Source of the DNA: Micavibrio aeruginosavorus
GTDB taxonomy: Bacteria > Pseudomonadota > Alphaproteobacteria > Micavibrionales > Micavibrionaceae
DNA: 11,411 nucleotides
Direction: 5' to 3'
NCBI GenBank assembly: GCA_003241475.1
Contig: QFQB01000067.1
Location: forward strand, 1 to 11,411
Of this stretch, positions 1 to 5,367 are shown piece by piece. Made by a program: the position numbers and the translations under genes. Positions within the stretch are counted from its first letter, which is position 1; every line of letters begins with the position of its first letter. The notes beneath the pieces were generated by a model. That model did no database searches. It was not told the origin of the DNA and worked only from the letters and a program-made list of their open reading frames with translations.

Positions 1-129
1 CAGATCACGTCCCTGCCGGACAATCTGACCGTGGGCGGTGGCCTCGACCTGCGGGATACGCAGATCACGTCCCTGCCGGACAATCTGACCGTGGGCGGTT
101 ACCTCGACCTGCGGGATACGCAGATCACG
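1..129 (+). repeat. 60-bp tandem repeat encoding LRR units
   Basis: Bases 1-60 and 61-120 are the same 60-bp unit, differing only at two adjacent positions (gg versus ta, giving GGG versus GGY in the protein). A third copy begins at 121 with cagatcacg and then diverges. The unit is exactly 20 codons, so gain or loss of copies keeps the reading frame. The array probably continues upstream of the window. Confidence 0.9.
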
Positions 130-633
130 GCGCCCAAAAAACGCAACCAGCTTCCTGAGGGATTTCGTGCAAACTTAAATCTGTCAGTCGAACTTCGCTT
201 CAACGCAAAGGGATTCACAATCGCCGACGAGATTTTGGCCCGCATTCTCCATTCAAAAGACGGCTTAAAGAAGATTATGATCGTCGGGAAGAAGGTTCAT
301 TCATGGCTAGCTTCAGACGGCAACGGAAATTATGCGCACGGAGAAACCATGCGCGAAGCCGCCGAGGAGCTTCTCTTTAAGAGCGGTGAGCGGAATGTAG
401 GGCAGTACCGAAATATGCCTTTGAACACCATTAAATCTCCGCAGGATTGGGCTTTGGTCTACCGAATGGTAACAGGGGCCTGCAAGCTCGGAACAAAGTC
501 ATTCATGCAAACAAAGGGCGCCCTGAAAGAAGAATACACGCTTTCGGAGATTATCCAGCATACACGTGGCGCTTATGGTTCGGAAACCTTTAGAAATGTG
601 GTGCATCCGGGTGAAATCAAGGACGCGGCGTGA
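1..633 (+). CDS. Leucine-rich-repeat phage protein, 5' end outside the window
   Basis: The frame is open to the first base, so the true start lies upstream; the GTG at 31 falls inside a repeat and is not a credible start. Residues 1-40 of the visible part are two near-identical 20-residue leucine-rich repeats (LPDNLTVGG-LDLRDTQITS pattern, like bacterial LPX-type LRRs), with a third copy starting at QIT and breaking off. The remaining ~165 residues form a different domain, with stretches such as KIMIVGKKVHSWL, AHGETMREAAEELL and MVTGACKLGTKSFM. From memory, this combination of short LRRs plus this C-terminal domain recurs in phage and prophage proteins of Alphaproteobacteria with no assigned function. 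The repeats suggest a protein-binding surface. The gene overlaps the next one by 23 nt, as in a compact phage operon. Family recognition is fairly sure; function is unknown. Confidence 0.75.
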   Translation, partial: QITSLPDNLTVGGGLDLRDTQITSLPDNLTVGGYLDLRDTQITAPKKRNQLPEGFRANLNLSVELRFNAKGFTIADEILARILHSKDGLKKIMIVGKKVHSWLASDGNGNYAHGETMREAAEELLFKSGERNVGQYRNMPLNTIKSPQDWALVYRMVTGACKLGTKSFMQTKGALKEEYTLSEIIQHTRGAYGSETFRNVVHPGEIKDAA

Positions 634-970
634 TGCAAAACACCTCGCTTTTATCCGGAAACTGTATTGCTGTTCTTGTGGAGGAACAGGAAGTCAGGCC
701 GCGCATATTCGTATCGGCACCGACGGAGGAGCAGGACTTAAGCCATCGGACAGATACACGGTCCCCCTCTGCGGAGATTGTCATAGAAGGCAACACGAGA
801 TTGGGGAGCGATCCTTCCATGTCTCGCTGGATAAAGTCCACAAGCTGGCGGACGATCTTTACGCCATCAGCGGGAATGTAGAAAAAGGCAACCTATTAGT
901 TTGGAGATATTGGAATGGCAATAGCGGCGGGAATACCAGAGCACTTGAAAAAGAAAAAAGTAGAGCCTGA
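611..970 (+). CDS. HNH/DUF968-like zinc-finger phage protein
   Basis: A 119-residue protein read from GTG at 611. It has paired zinc cysteines, C20-x2-C23 and C54-x2-C57, a histidine in AAHIR (H32), and CHRRQH (H58, H62), the layout of a small HNH/treble-clef nuclease-like fold. The phrases AAHIRIGTDGG and VPLCGDCHRRQHEIG resemble the DUF968 group, which includes the phage P1 recombination-enhancement protein Ref; these are candidate structure- or RecA-dependent nucleases, but activity here is inferred. The GTG at 611 is preferred because RDAKHLAFIRKL is the usual beginning of such proteins; an ATG at 596 in the same frame is possible and the ATG at 566 is unlikely. It overlaps the LRR gene by 23 nt and the next gene by 56 nt. 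Confidence 0.75.
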   Translation: MKSRTRRDAKHLAFIRKLYCCSCGGTGSQAAHIRIGTDGGAGLKPSDRYTVPLCGDCHRRQHEIGERSFHVSLDKVHKLADDLYAISGNVEKGNLLVWRYWNGNSGGNTRALEKEKSRA

Positions 971-1118
971 AACAGGTCTCAAGCGCAAGGGTTGGAGAAC
1001 ACCCTATGGGTTTGGGGACTTTACAGTTCCGGTCACCTATGAAGAGGCGTGCGCGGAAATGGAAGGCATATATCAGCGCTTTCAGGAAAGAATTGCGAAA
1101 GAAAAGCAGGGCAAATGA
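915..1118 (+). CDS. Small phage protein of unknown function (67 aa)
   Basis: ATG at 915 is preceded by GGAG at 903-906, about 8 nt upstream. The protein has a basic N-terminal stretch (HLKKKKVEPETGLKRKGW), a central aromatic, Gly-rich part (WRTPYGFGDF) and a charged amphipathic helix at the end (YEEACAEMEGIYQRFQERIAKEK). No motif gives a function. It overlaps the upstream HNH gene by 56 nt, more than usual, but the good ribosome site, the ATGA junction with the next gene at 1115-1118 and the non-random composition argue that it is real. Confidence 0.6.
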   Translation: MAIAAGIPEHLKKKKVEPETGLKRKGWRTPYGFGDFTVPVTYEEACAEMEGIYQRFQERIAKEKQGK

Positions 1119-1618
1119 CAGTCGAGGCAGAAATAGCCCGTAAAATCGGCTATCGCATGGAAGTGAAAAAACACGCCCTCTCCCAGCTTCAGGACGGAAG
1201 TGTAAAGGTGACTTTCACAATCCATCCTCAAGAGGTGGATCAGCGATTGTACGCCGATCTAATGGGGCAAAGATATGTGGCTGTAATCGTTCCCCTGAAC
1301 GATGATGATACGCCCAAAGTTAGCGGTGGTCATGCCTCTCAGCAGACCGCCGCGCCGGAGGCCCCCATACCTCCGGCACCCTTTTCCAAATGGAGCGAAC
1401 TAAAGTACGTCGTCCGTGCAGGAATCCTCGCGGAAAACGAGGATTTCATGGCCTACGCCGCGCTCCAAAAATTCGATGATGCGGCGGAATATATTCGTGA
1501 TGTCTGCGGGGTTCAATCACGTCGGGAGATCGATATCAATCCTAAGTCGCGCGAGGCCTTTGACCGGATGCACAACAGCTTTACCCATTGGCGGGACTAT
1601 GAAAGGAGCGCGGCATGA
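1115..1618 (+). CDS. Phage early-region protein of unknown function (167 aa)
   Basis: The start at 1115 is fixed by the ATGA overlap with the preceding gene and by AGGG just upstream; an in-frame ATG at 1049 would overlap far more. The N-terminal half is a predicted alpha/beta domain (VKVTFTIHPQEVDQRLYADLMGQ, YVAVIVPLNDDD). It is joined by an Ala/Pro-rich linker (residues ~72-92) to a helical C-terminal half containing AAEYIRDVCGV and SRREIDINP. From memory, similar two-part proteins occur in the early regions of rhizobial and other alphaproteobacterial phages, next to HNH/DUF968 and integrase genes, without a known role. No catalytic motif is visible. Confidence 0.7.
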   Translation: MTVEAEIARKIGYRMEVKKHALSQLQDGSVKVTFTIHPQEVDQRLYADLMGQRYVAVIVPLNDDDTPKVSGGHASQQTAAPEAPIPPAPFSKWSELKYVVRAGILAENEDFMAYAALQKFDDAAEYIRDVCGVQSRREIDINPKSREAFDRMHNSFTHWRDYERSAA

Positions 1619-1917
1619 CACCACCGAACTTTACACCTAAAACCCTGAGCGAAAGATGGGATGTGAGTGAATCGACCATAAGGCGCAAATGCAGAGATGG
1701 CGAATTGCCGCATTTTATGATCGGCTCCCAGATCCGAATACCTCTTGAAGTAGTAATGGAGATAGAACAATGCAAGACCCAAGAATCAAGCTCTACCGAG
1801 AAATGTGGTACTACGTCTATAAAGATGGCGGCGAAACAAAACGTATCTCACTTCGCACCAAGGATCGTGGCGAAGCCGATAGGAGTTACGCGGATCTTGT
1901 CAAAACCCTCGCGCTAA
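1615..1917 (+). CDS. Excisionase-like helix-turn-helix protein
   Basis: A 100-residue protein beginning at an ATGA overlap with the upstream gene. Residues ~8-48 (LSERWDVSESTIRRKCRDGE followed by LPHFMIGSQIRIPLEVVMEI) match the winged helix-turn-helix of excisionase/MerR-like proteins: a helix, a turn, a recognition helix and an 'R-I-P' wing strand. Such proteins bend and bind attachment-site DNA and bias the integrase toward excision. Residues ~52-100 lie in a frame that overlaps the integrase gene by 148 nt. They have the Ser/Lys-rich look of a sequence constrained by another frame, so the functional part is probably the first ~50 residues. Position directly before the integrase supports the assignment. 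Confidence 0.75.
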   Translation: MTPPNFTPKTLSERWDVSESTIRRKCRDGELPHFMIGSQIRIPLEVVMEIEQCKTQESSSTEKCGTTSIKMAAKQNVSHFAPRIVAKPIGVTRILSKPSR

Positions 1918-2732
1918 AAGGTGATACAGTAGGAGATATCGTAAAAGCCTATCTAAAAGATAAGGCGAACATGGCGAGCCACGATCTGGCCGCACTGATC
2001 TATCGTAAGCATCTGGAGCCACGCTTTGGAAACCTGCGAGAGGATCAGGTGACGCGTTCTAACACTCGGGACTATACGGCATTCCGTCGCAAGGCGGGTG
2101 CATCCGATTGGACAATCAGGAGAGAGCTTGGCGTGTTGAGAGCCGCTCTAGGATGGAATAACAAAAATACTCCGGCTGTGATCGAGCTCCCGCCTGAAGG
2201 GAAAATCAGAGATAGATACCTTCGCAAAGACGAGTATCAGGCGTTGTTGGCGGCCGCAGAAGCCCCACATATAAAACTTTTCATCATGTTGGCCCTCTCA
2301 ACCGCGGGCAGGATGAGTGCACTCCTAGAACTTACATGGGATCGCGTGGATTTCGAACACGGGCTTATCAAGCTATCAATAGGGGACCATGGAAACAAAG
2401 GCCGAGCGACGGTACCCATGAACAGCGCCCTAAGACCTGTACTTGAAGAGGCCTACAGGGCTAGAACTTGCGACTATGTTGTCGAGCTGGGAAGCGACAG
2501 GATTCTGAATGTGAAAAAAGGCGTTGTGGCGGCAGCCAAGAGAGCAAAACTCAAGGACGTTAGCCCGAACGTACTACGTCACACGGCGGCGGTCTGGATG
2601 GCTATCGATGGGGTGGACCTGATCAAGATAGCGAGGTTTTTGGGGCACACAAACCCGAAAATTACTTACAAGCACTATGCAAAATATTCGCCCTCATATC
2701 TGGCTGATGCTGCGCAGTCGTTGGTGGTTTAG
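1770..2732 (+). CDS. int: Tyrosine recombinase (phage integrase)
   Basis: A 320-residue site-specific recombinase that would integrate and excise the element. Residues ~50-130 are the helical core-binding domain. The catalytic domain follows, with R181 (STAGRMSALL), K210 (GNKGRATVPM), R270 (NVLRHTAA), H293 (FLGHTNPKITY) and the nucleophile Y303 (KHYAKY). The usual first histidine of the HxxR box is N267 here. The start at 1770 has GGAGA at 1758-1762 and lies inside the excisionase gene, as xis and int overlap in lambda. The short N-terminal part (YYVYKDGGETKRISLRT) resembles an arm-binding strand region. The gene ends 54 nt before the 3' end of a tRNA gene, the usual relation between integrase and attachment site. 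Confidence 0.95.
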   Translation: MQDPRIKLYREMWYYVYKDGGETKRISLRTKDRGEADRSYADLVKTLALKGDTVGDIVKAYLKDKANMASHDLAALIYRKHLEPRFGNLREDQVTRSNTRDYTAFRRKAGASDWTIRRELGVLRAALGWNNKNTPAVIELPPEGKIRDRYLRKDEYQALLAAAEAPHIKLFIMLALSTAGRMSALLELTWDRVDFEHGLIKLSIGDHGNKGRATVPMNSALRPVLEEAYRARTCDYVVELGSDRILNVKKGVVAAAKRAKLKDVSPNVLRHTAAVWMAIDGVDLIKIARFLGHTNPKITYKHYAKYSPSYLADAAQSLVV

Positions 2733-2743
2733 TTCAATTGAAC
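2732..2743. other. 12-bp perfect palindrome after the integrase
   Basis: GTTCAATTGAAC begins at the last base of the integrase stop codon. The nine bases CAATTGAAC recur in the same orientation at 2993-3001, on the other side of the tRNA, and a related TTGAATTGA lies near 3014. These could be integrase or excisionase arm-type binding sites around the attachment core, but such short AT-rich matches can arise by chance. Confidence 0.35.
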
Positions 2744-2786
2744 AAAGGAGCATTACCTAAAATGATATATAACCCATTGAAAGTAA

Positions 2787-2861
2787 TGGTGGGCAGTACA
2801 GGGATTGAACCTGTGACCCCTACCGTGTCGAGGTAGTGCTCTACCGCTGAGCTAACTGCCC
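2787..2861 (-). tRNA. tRNA-Val (anticodon GAC), CCA encoded
   Basis: Read on the minus strand this folds as a complete tRNA: acceptor GGGCAGT/ACTGCCC (7 of 7 pairs), D stem GCTC/GAGC, anticodon stem CTACC/GGTAG, variable loop GGGTC, T stem ACAGG/CCTGT with loop TTCAATC, discriminator A and encoded CCA at 2789-2787. The 7-nt anticodon loop is TCGACAC, giving GAC at 34-36 (bases 2829-2827). Position 33 is C (base 2830) instead of the near-universal U. The 3' end faces the integrase gene, so this is the likely attachment site of the left element. Identity as a Val tRNA is clear; whether it is functional is less so because of C33. Confidence 0.9.
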
Positions 2862-2916
2862 CCTAAAAGGGAATACGGTAAAATTGGTTGTGTATGTGTA
2901 GCATGGGCTAAAACTT

Positions 2917-2937
2917 TTGAAAAGATTATCTTTTCAA
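2917..2937. promoter_or_regulatory. Perfect 10-bp inverted repeat, operator-like
   Basis: TTGAAAAGAT (2917-2926) and ATCTTTTCAA (2928-2937) are exact inverse complements around a single T. A dyad with a one-base centre fits a dimeric DNA-binding protein better than a transcription terminator. It lies 56 bp upstream of the tRNA-Val 5' end and could affect its promoter, or be a recombination-related binding site. The role is inference. Confidence 0.4.
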
Positions 2938-2943
2938 GCCTAA

Positions 2944-2995
2944 AGCTCGTAAAATCGCTACCGCCATGCCATCGGTTCAAATCCCATATCGGCAA
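2944..2995 (+). other. Degenerate tRNA 3'-half-like sequence
   Basis: Bases 2971-2987 read as a T arm, ATCGG-TTCAAAT-CCCAT, with four of five stem pairs (mismatch C2973/C2985). They are followed by ATCGGCA, resembling an acceptor 3' strand, but then TTG instead of CCA. Upstream GTAAAATCG faintly recalls a tRNA-Leu anticodon loop. No matching 5' acceptor strand (TGCCGAT) is found upstream, so this is not a complete tRNA. It could be a tRNA fragment left at an attachment site, or coincidence. Confidence 0.3.
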
Positions 2996-3115
2996 TTGAA
3001 CTGGCGGGCATATGTTGAATTGATCCACTGGCAGCTGTCTGCCCTTAATGGAAAGAAAGCCTAAGGCTTTAAAACCCCAAATCTGAGTAGTGATAATCAG
3101 AAAATGGATGGAAAT

Positions 3116-3178
3116 GGGTGTATTTTTGTAGATTTAACCTTGATAAATGGGTGAAAACGGGTGTATTATTGGGTGTAT
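3116..3178 (+). repeat. Three direct repeats GGGTGTAT before the Fic gene
   Basis: Exact copies at 3116-3123, 3159-3166 and 3171-3178, with a partial copy (GGGTGA) at 3149-3154. Starts of copies 1-2 are 43 bp apart, and those of copies 2-3 are 12 bp apart. The second overlaps the proposed -10 element and the third overlaps the start codon at 3177, positions expected of a repressor operator. Confidence 0.6.
3140..3169 (+). promoter_or_regulatory. Likely sigma-70 promoter of the Fic gene
   Basis: TTGATA at 3140-3145 and TATTAT at 3164-3169, separated by 18 bp, are close to the bacterial consensus. Transcription would start about 3175-3177, on or next to the ATG at 3177, giving a leaderless message. 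A weaker alternative -10 (GATAAT, 3092-3097) lies upstream. Confidence 0.5.
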
Positions 3179-4226
3179 GATCAAAATAGATACCCTGCAA
3201 ATCAATCAGGAGATCCTGGCTCTGATTGCCGAGATCGACGAATTCAAGGGAGCCTGGCGCGCTTTAGGCACGCTGGCACCAGAACGCCTGTCTGCCTTGC
3301 GGCGCGTAGCCACTATTGAAAGCATCGGCTCTTCCACCCGCATTGAGGGCAGCAAGCTCTCCGACCGCGAAGTGGAACGCCTACTGTCAAATCTCCAGAT
3401 TAAATTATTTGAAACCCGTGATGAGCAGGAAGTCGCTGGTTATGCCGAGGCGATGGAATTGATATTCCAGTCTTGGGCTGATATTTCAGTCACCGAAAAC
3501 CACATCAAGCAGCTTCACCGTGACCTGCTGAAATACAGCAGCAAGGACGAATACCACCGCGGGGCATATAAAACGACAAGCAACAGCGTTGCGGCTTTCG
3601 ACGAGAACGGAAAGCAAATCGGCATCGTATTTGAGACGGCCACACCGTTCGACACACCGCGTATGGTGGAAGAACTTGTGGCTTTCGTAAATGAATTCTT
3701 CGAGACTAAAAGGCTACATCCTCTCCTAATTGTAGGAATTTTCGTCGTCGTTTTCCTTGAAATTCACCCGTTCCAAGATGGCAACGGGCGGTTGTCACGC
3801 ATCCTAACAACGCTGCTCCTGCTGCGCGCGGGTTATGCCTATGTGCCGTATAGTTCACTGGAAAGTGTAATTGAACAAAATAAAGAAGGTTATTACCTTG
3901 CCCTACGCCAGACCCAAGACACAATCCGCACAGATACGCCCAACTGGCAGCCGTGGATTTCGTTTTTCCTACGCGCGCTACAACAGCAGATGAAGCGTCT
4001 GGCCAAGAAAGTCGAGCGCGAGAAAATTGTGCTGTCGGCCTTGCCGGAGCTGTCCGTACAAATCCTTGAATATGCCCGCGAACATGGCCGCGTCACCATC
4101 GGCGACATGGCTAAACTGACAGGCGTGAGCCGCAATACGTTGAAGGAACATTTCCGGCAGCTTGTTGAGAAAGGGCACATCATCCTGCACGGCAGTGGTC
4201 GTGGCGCTTGGTATTCACTAAAATGA
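3177..4226 (+). CDS. Fic-domain protein with C-terminal HTH, putative AMP-transferase
   Basis: A 349-residue Fic protein. The active-site loop HPFQDGNGRLSR (H197 to R208) is intact, so transfer of AMP from ATP to a protein hydroxyl is expected. Upstream, STRIEG (S53 to E57-G58) matches the inhibitory [S/T]xxxE[G/N] helix of class II Fic proteins, whose Glu blocks ATP binding until relieved. The N-terminal segment (residues ~1-75) is the usual Fic_N helical region. Residues ~295-347 form a winged helix-turn-helix (VTIGDMAKLTGVSRNTLKEH, then a Gly-rich wing), common in this subgroup and suited to autoregulation. The in-frame ATG at 3147 would precede the -10 element, so 3177 is preferred. The natural target is unknown; comparable proteins act as toxins or regulators. 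It lies 58 bp before the methyltransferase and may share its transcript, though its composition is closer to the phage genes. Confidence 0.9.
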   Translation: MIKIDTLQINQEILALIAEIDEFKGAWRALGTLAPERLSALRRVATIESIGSSTRIEGSKLSDREVERLLSNLQIKLFETRDEQEVAGYAEAMELIFQSWADISVTENHIKQLHRDLLKYSSKDEYHRGAYKTTSNSVAAFDENGKQIGIVFETATPFDTPRMVEELVAFVNEFFETKRLHPLLIVGIFVVVFLEIHPFQDGNGRLSRILTTLLLLRAGYAYVPYSSLESVIEQNKEGYYLALRQTQDTIRTDTPNWQPWISFFLRALQQQMKRLAKKVEREKIVLSALPELSVQILEYAREHGRVTIGDMAKLTGVSRNTLKEHFRQLVEKGHIILHGSGRGAWYSLK

Positions 4227-4284
4227 GAGAAAAACAAATAGCCAAAAATGATCAAGTTTTTTATATTTAATCTGGGAAAATCTG

Positions 4285-5367
4285 ATGAAAACTAAAAAGA
4301 AAATTCGCTCCAAGAAAATCAAACGAAAAATCGTTGCCATAGATTTATTTTGTGGTGCTGGTGGTTTAACTCATGGGCTCCTAAAAGAGTCAGTGATCGT
4401 TAAAGCTGGTTTTGATATAGATCCAGCCTGCCAATATGCGTTTGAGGCCAACAATAAAGCAGACTATATCCTAAAGGATGTTGCGAAGGTTACTGCAAAA
4501 GATATAGACACATATTTTGCTGAACATGATGCAATTACTATGATTGCAGGATGTGCACCCTGTCAGCCTTTTTCAAAATACACACAAGGCCAAGATACCA
4601 GCAAAGATGAAAAATGGGGGATGCTGTATCACTTTGCTCGCATAGTTGAAGAAGTTCTGCCTGATATTGTTACGATGGAGAATGTTCCTCAATTAAAAAA
4701 GCATAGTGTCTATGAGGACTTTGAGAAAAAACTTAGAAGCCTTGGATATCATGTATCTTCAAATATCGTATATTGCCCAGATTACGGTATGCCACAGACG
4801 CGCCAGCGTCTTGTTCTGCTCGCATCTCGCCTCGGACAAATTAATCTTATAAAACCAACGCATAAACCAGAGAACTATAATACTGTCCGAAAAGTCATAG
4901 GTAAGTTGCCTGCAATCAAACATGGAGAGGCACACAGGTCTGATCCTCTCCATATTTCTAGCAAGCTATCTGATAAAAATCTTCAACGTATTCGTGCATC
5001 AAAACCAGATGGCTCTTGGCTTGATTGGGATCAGAAACTAGTCGCAAACTGTCACAGAGCAAAAGACCGCCAAACATATAGAAGCGTTTACGGTCGTATG
5101 TCATGGGATAAACCGTCACCAACAGTTACCACGCAGTTTGTAGGATTTGGGAATGGTCGTTTTGGACATCCCACACAGGACCGTGCGATTTCCCTCCGAG
5201 AGGGAGCATTATTGCAGACATTCCCTAAAAATTATAAATTTAACAAAAAAAATGACCCCGTTATCATTAAGAATGTGGCTAGGATGATAGGGAATGCTGT
5301 TCCAGTTAAGCTCGGAAAAATAATTGGAAAAAGCATCATTAAACATGTTGAGGATGCTGTAGCATGA
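4285..5367 (+). CDS. C5-cytosine DNA methyltransferase
   Basis: A full-length 360-residue m5C methyltransferase, transferring a methyl group from S-adenosylmethionine to cytosine in a specific DNA sequence. Motifs appear in the standard order: I DLFCGAGG (20-27, cofactor), IV GCAPCQPFS (89-97, catalytic C93), VI MENVP (131-135, catalytic E132), VIII QTRQR (171-175), IX REGALLQTFP (305-314) and X GNAVP (336-340). The target-recognition region lies between about residues 180 and 290; its site cannot be read from sequence. The N-terminus is very basic (KTKKKIRSKKIKRK). ATG at 4285 has GGGA about 7 nt upstream. The gene ends in an ATGA overlap with the ATPase, so the two are translated together. 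Both are visibly AT-richer than the flanking phage genes, indicating separate acquisition. The likely role is self-protection in a restriction-modification-type system. Confidence 0.95.
   Translation: MKTKKKIRSKKIKRKIVAIDLFCGAGGLTHGLLKESVIVKAGFDIDPACQYAFEANNKADYILKDVAKVTAKDIDTYFAEHDAITMIAGCAPCQPFSKYTQGQDTSKDEKWGMLYHFARIVEEVLPDIVTMENVPQLKKHSVYEDFEKKLRSLGYHVSSNIVYCPDYGMPQTRQRLVLLASRLGQINLIKPTHKPENYNTVRKVIGKLPAIKHGEAHRSDPLHISSKLSDKNLQRIRASKPDGSWLDWDQKLVANCHRAKDRQTYRSVYGRMSWDKPSPTVTTQFVGFGNGRFGHPTQDRAISLREGALLQTFPKNYKFNKKNDPVIIKNVARMIGNAVPVKLGKIIGKSIIKHVEDAVA

Larger units (their letters stand above)
2862..3139. other. Non-coding stretch between the tRNA and the Fic promoter
   Basis: No credible protein gene on either strand. 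It contains a 21-bp dyad (2917-2937), a degenerate tRNA-like sequence (about 2944-2995), and two short hairpins: GGCAG-CTGT-CTGCC (3030-3043) and AAAGCC-TAA-GGCTTT (3056-3070). Neither hairpin is followed by a convincing U-tract on the plus strand. The second, read on the minus strand, is followed by CTTTC and might be a weak terminator. A tRNA promoter should lie here on the minus strand, but no strong -35/-10 pair is seen. This may be the border between two integrated elements. Confidence 0.5.

Noticed and set aside
1..129. CRISPR-like array
   Set aside because: The repeats are contiguous with no spacers, in frame, and encode leucine-rich repeats.
566..610. N-terminal extension of the HNH protein from ATG 566
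   Set aside because: It would overlap the LRR gene by 68 nt, and the added residues do not look like the family; the GTG at 611 gives the usual N-terminus.
31..633. GTG at 31 as the start of the LRR protein
   Set aside because: The same frame is open and in repeat register back to base 1, so the gene begins upstream of the window.
3056..3070. Hairpin AAAGCC-TAA-GGCTTT as a rho-independent terminator
   Set aside because: The stem is only 6 bp and no convincing T-run follows on the plus strand; on the minus strand it is only marginal.
3147..3176. ATG at 3147 as the start of the Fic gene
   Set aside because: It precedes the likely -10 element, has no ribosome site, and the extra residues are encoded by the repeat region.
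3893..4255. Minus-strand reading frames opposite the Fic gene
   Set aside because: The Fic frame carries clear family motifs; the opposite frames have no motif, no good ribosome site and shadow-type composition.
4227..4284. Separate promoter for the methyltransferase gene
   Set aside because: TATATT at 4262-4267 could be a -10 element, but no -35 is found at a proper distance, so read-through from the Fic promoter is equally likely.
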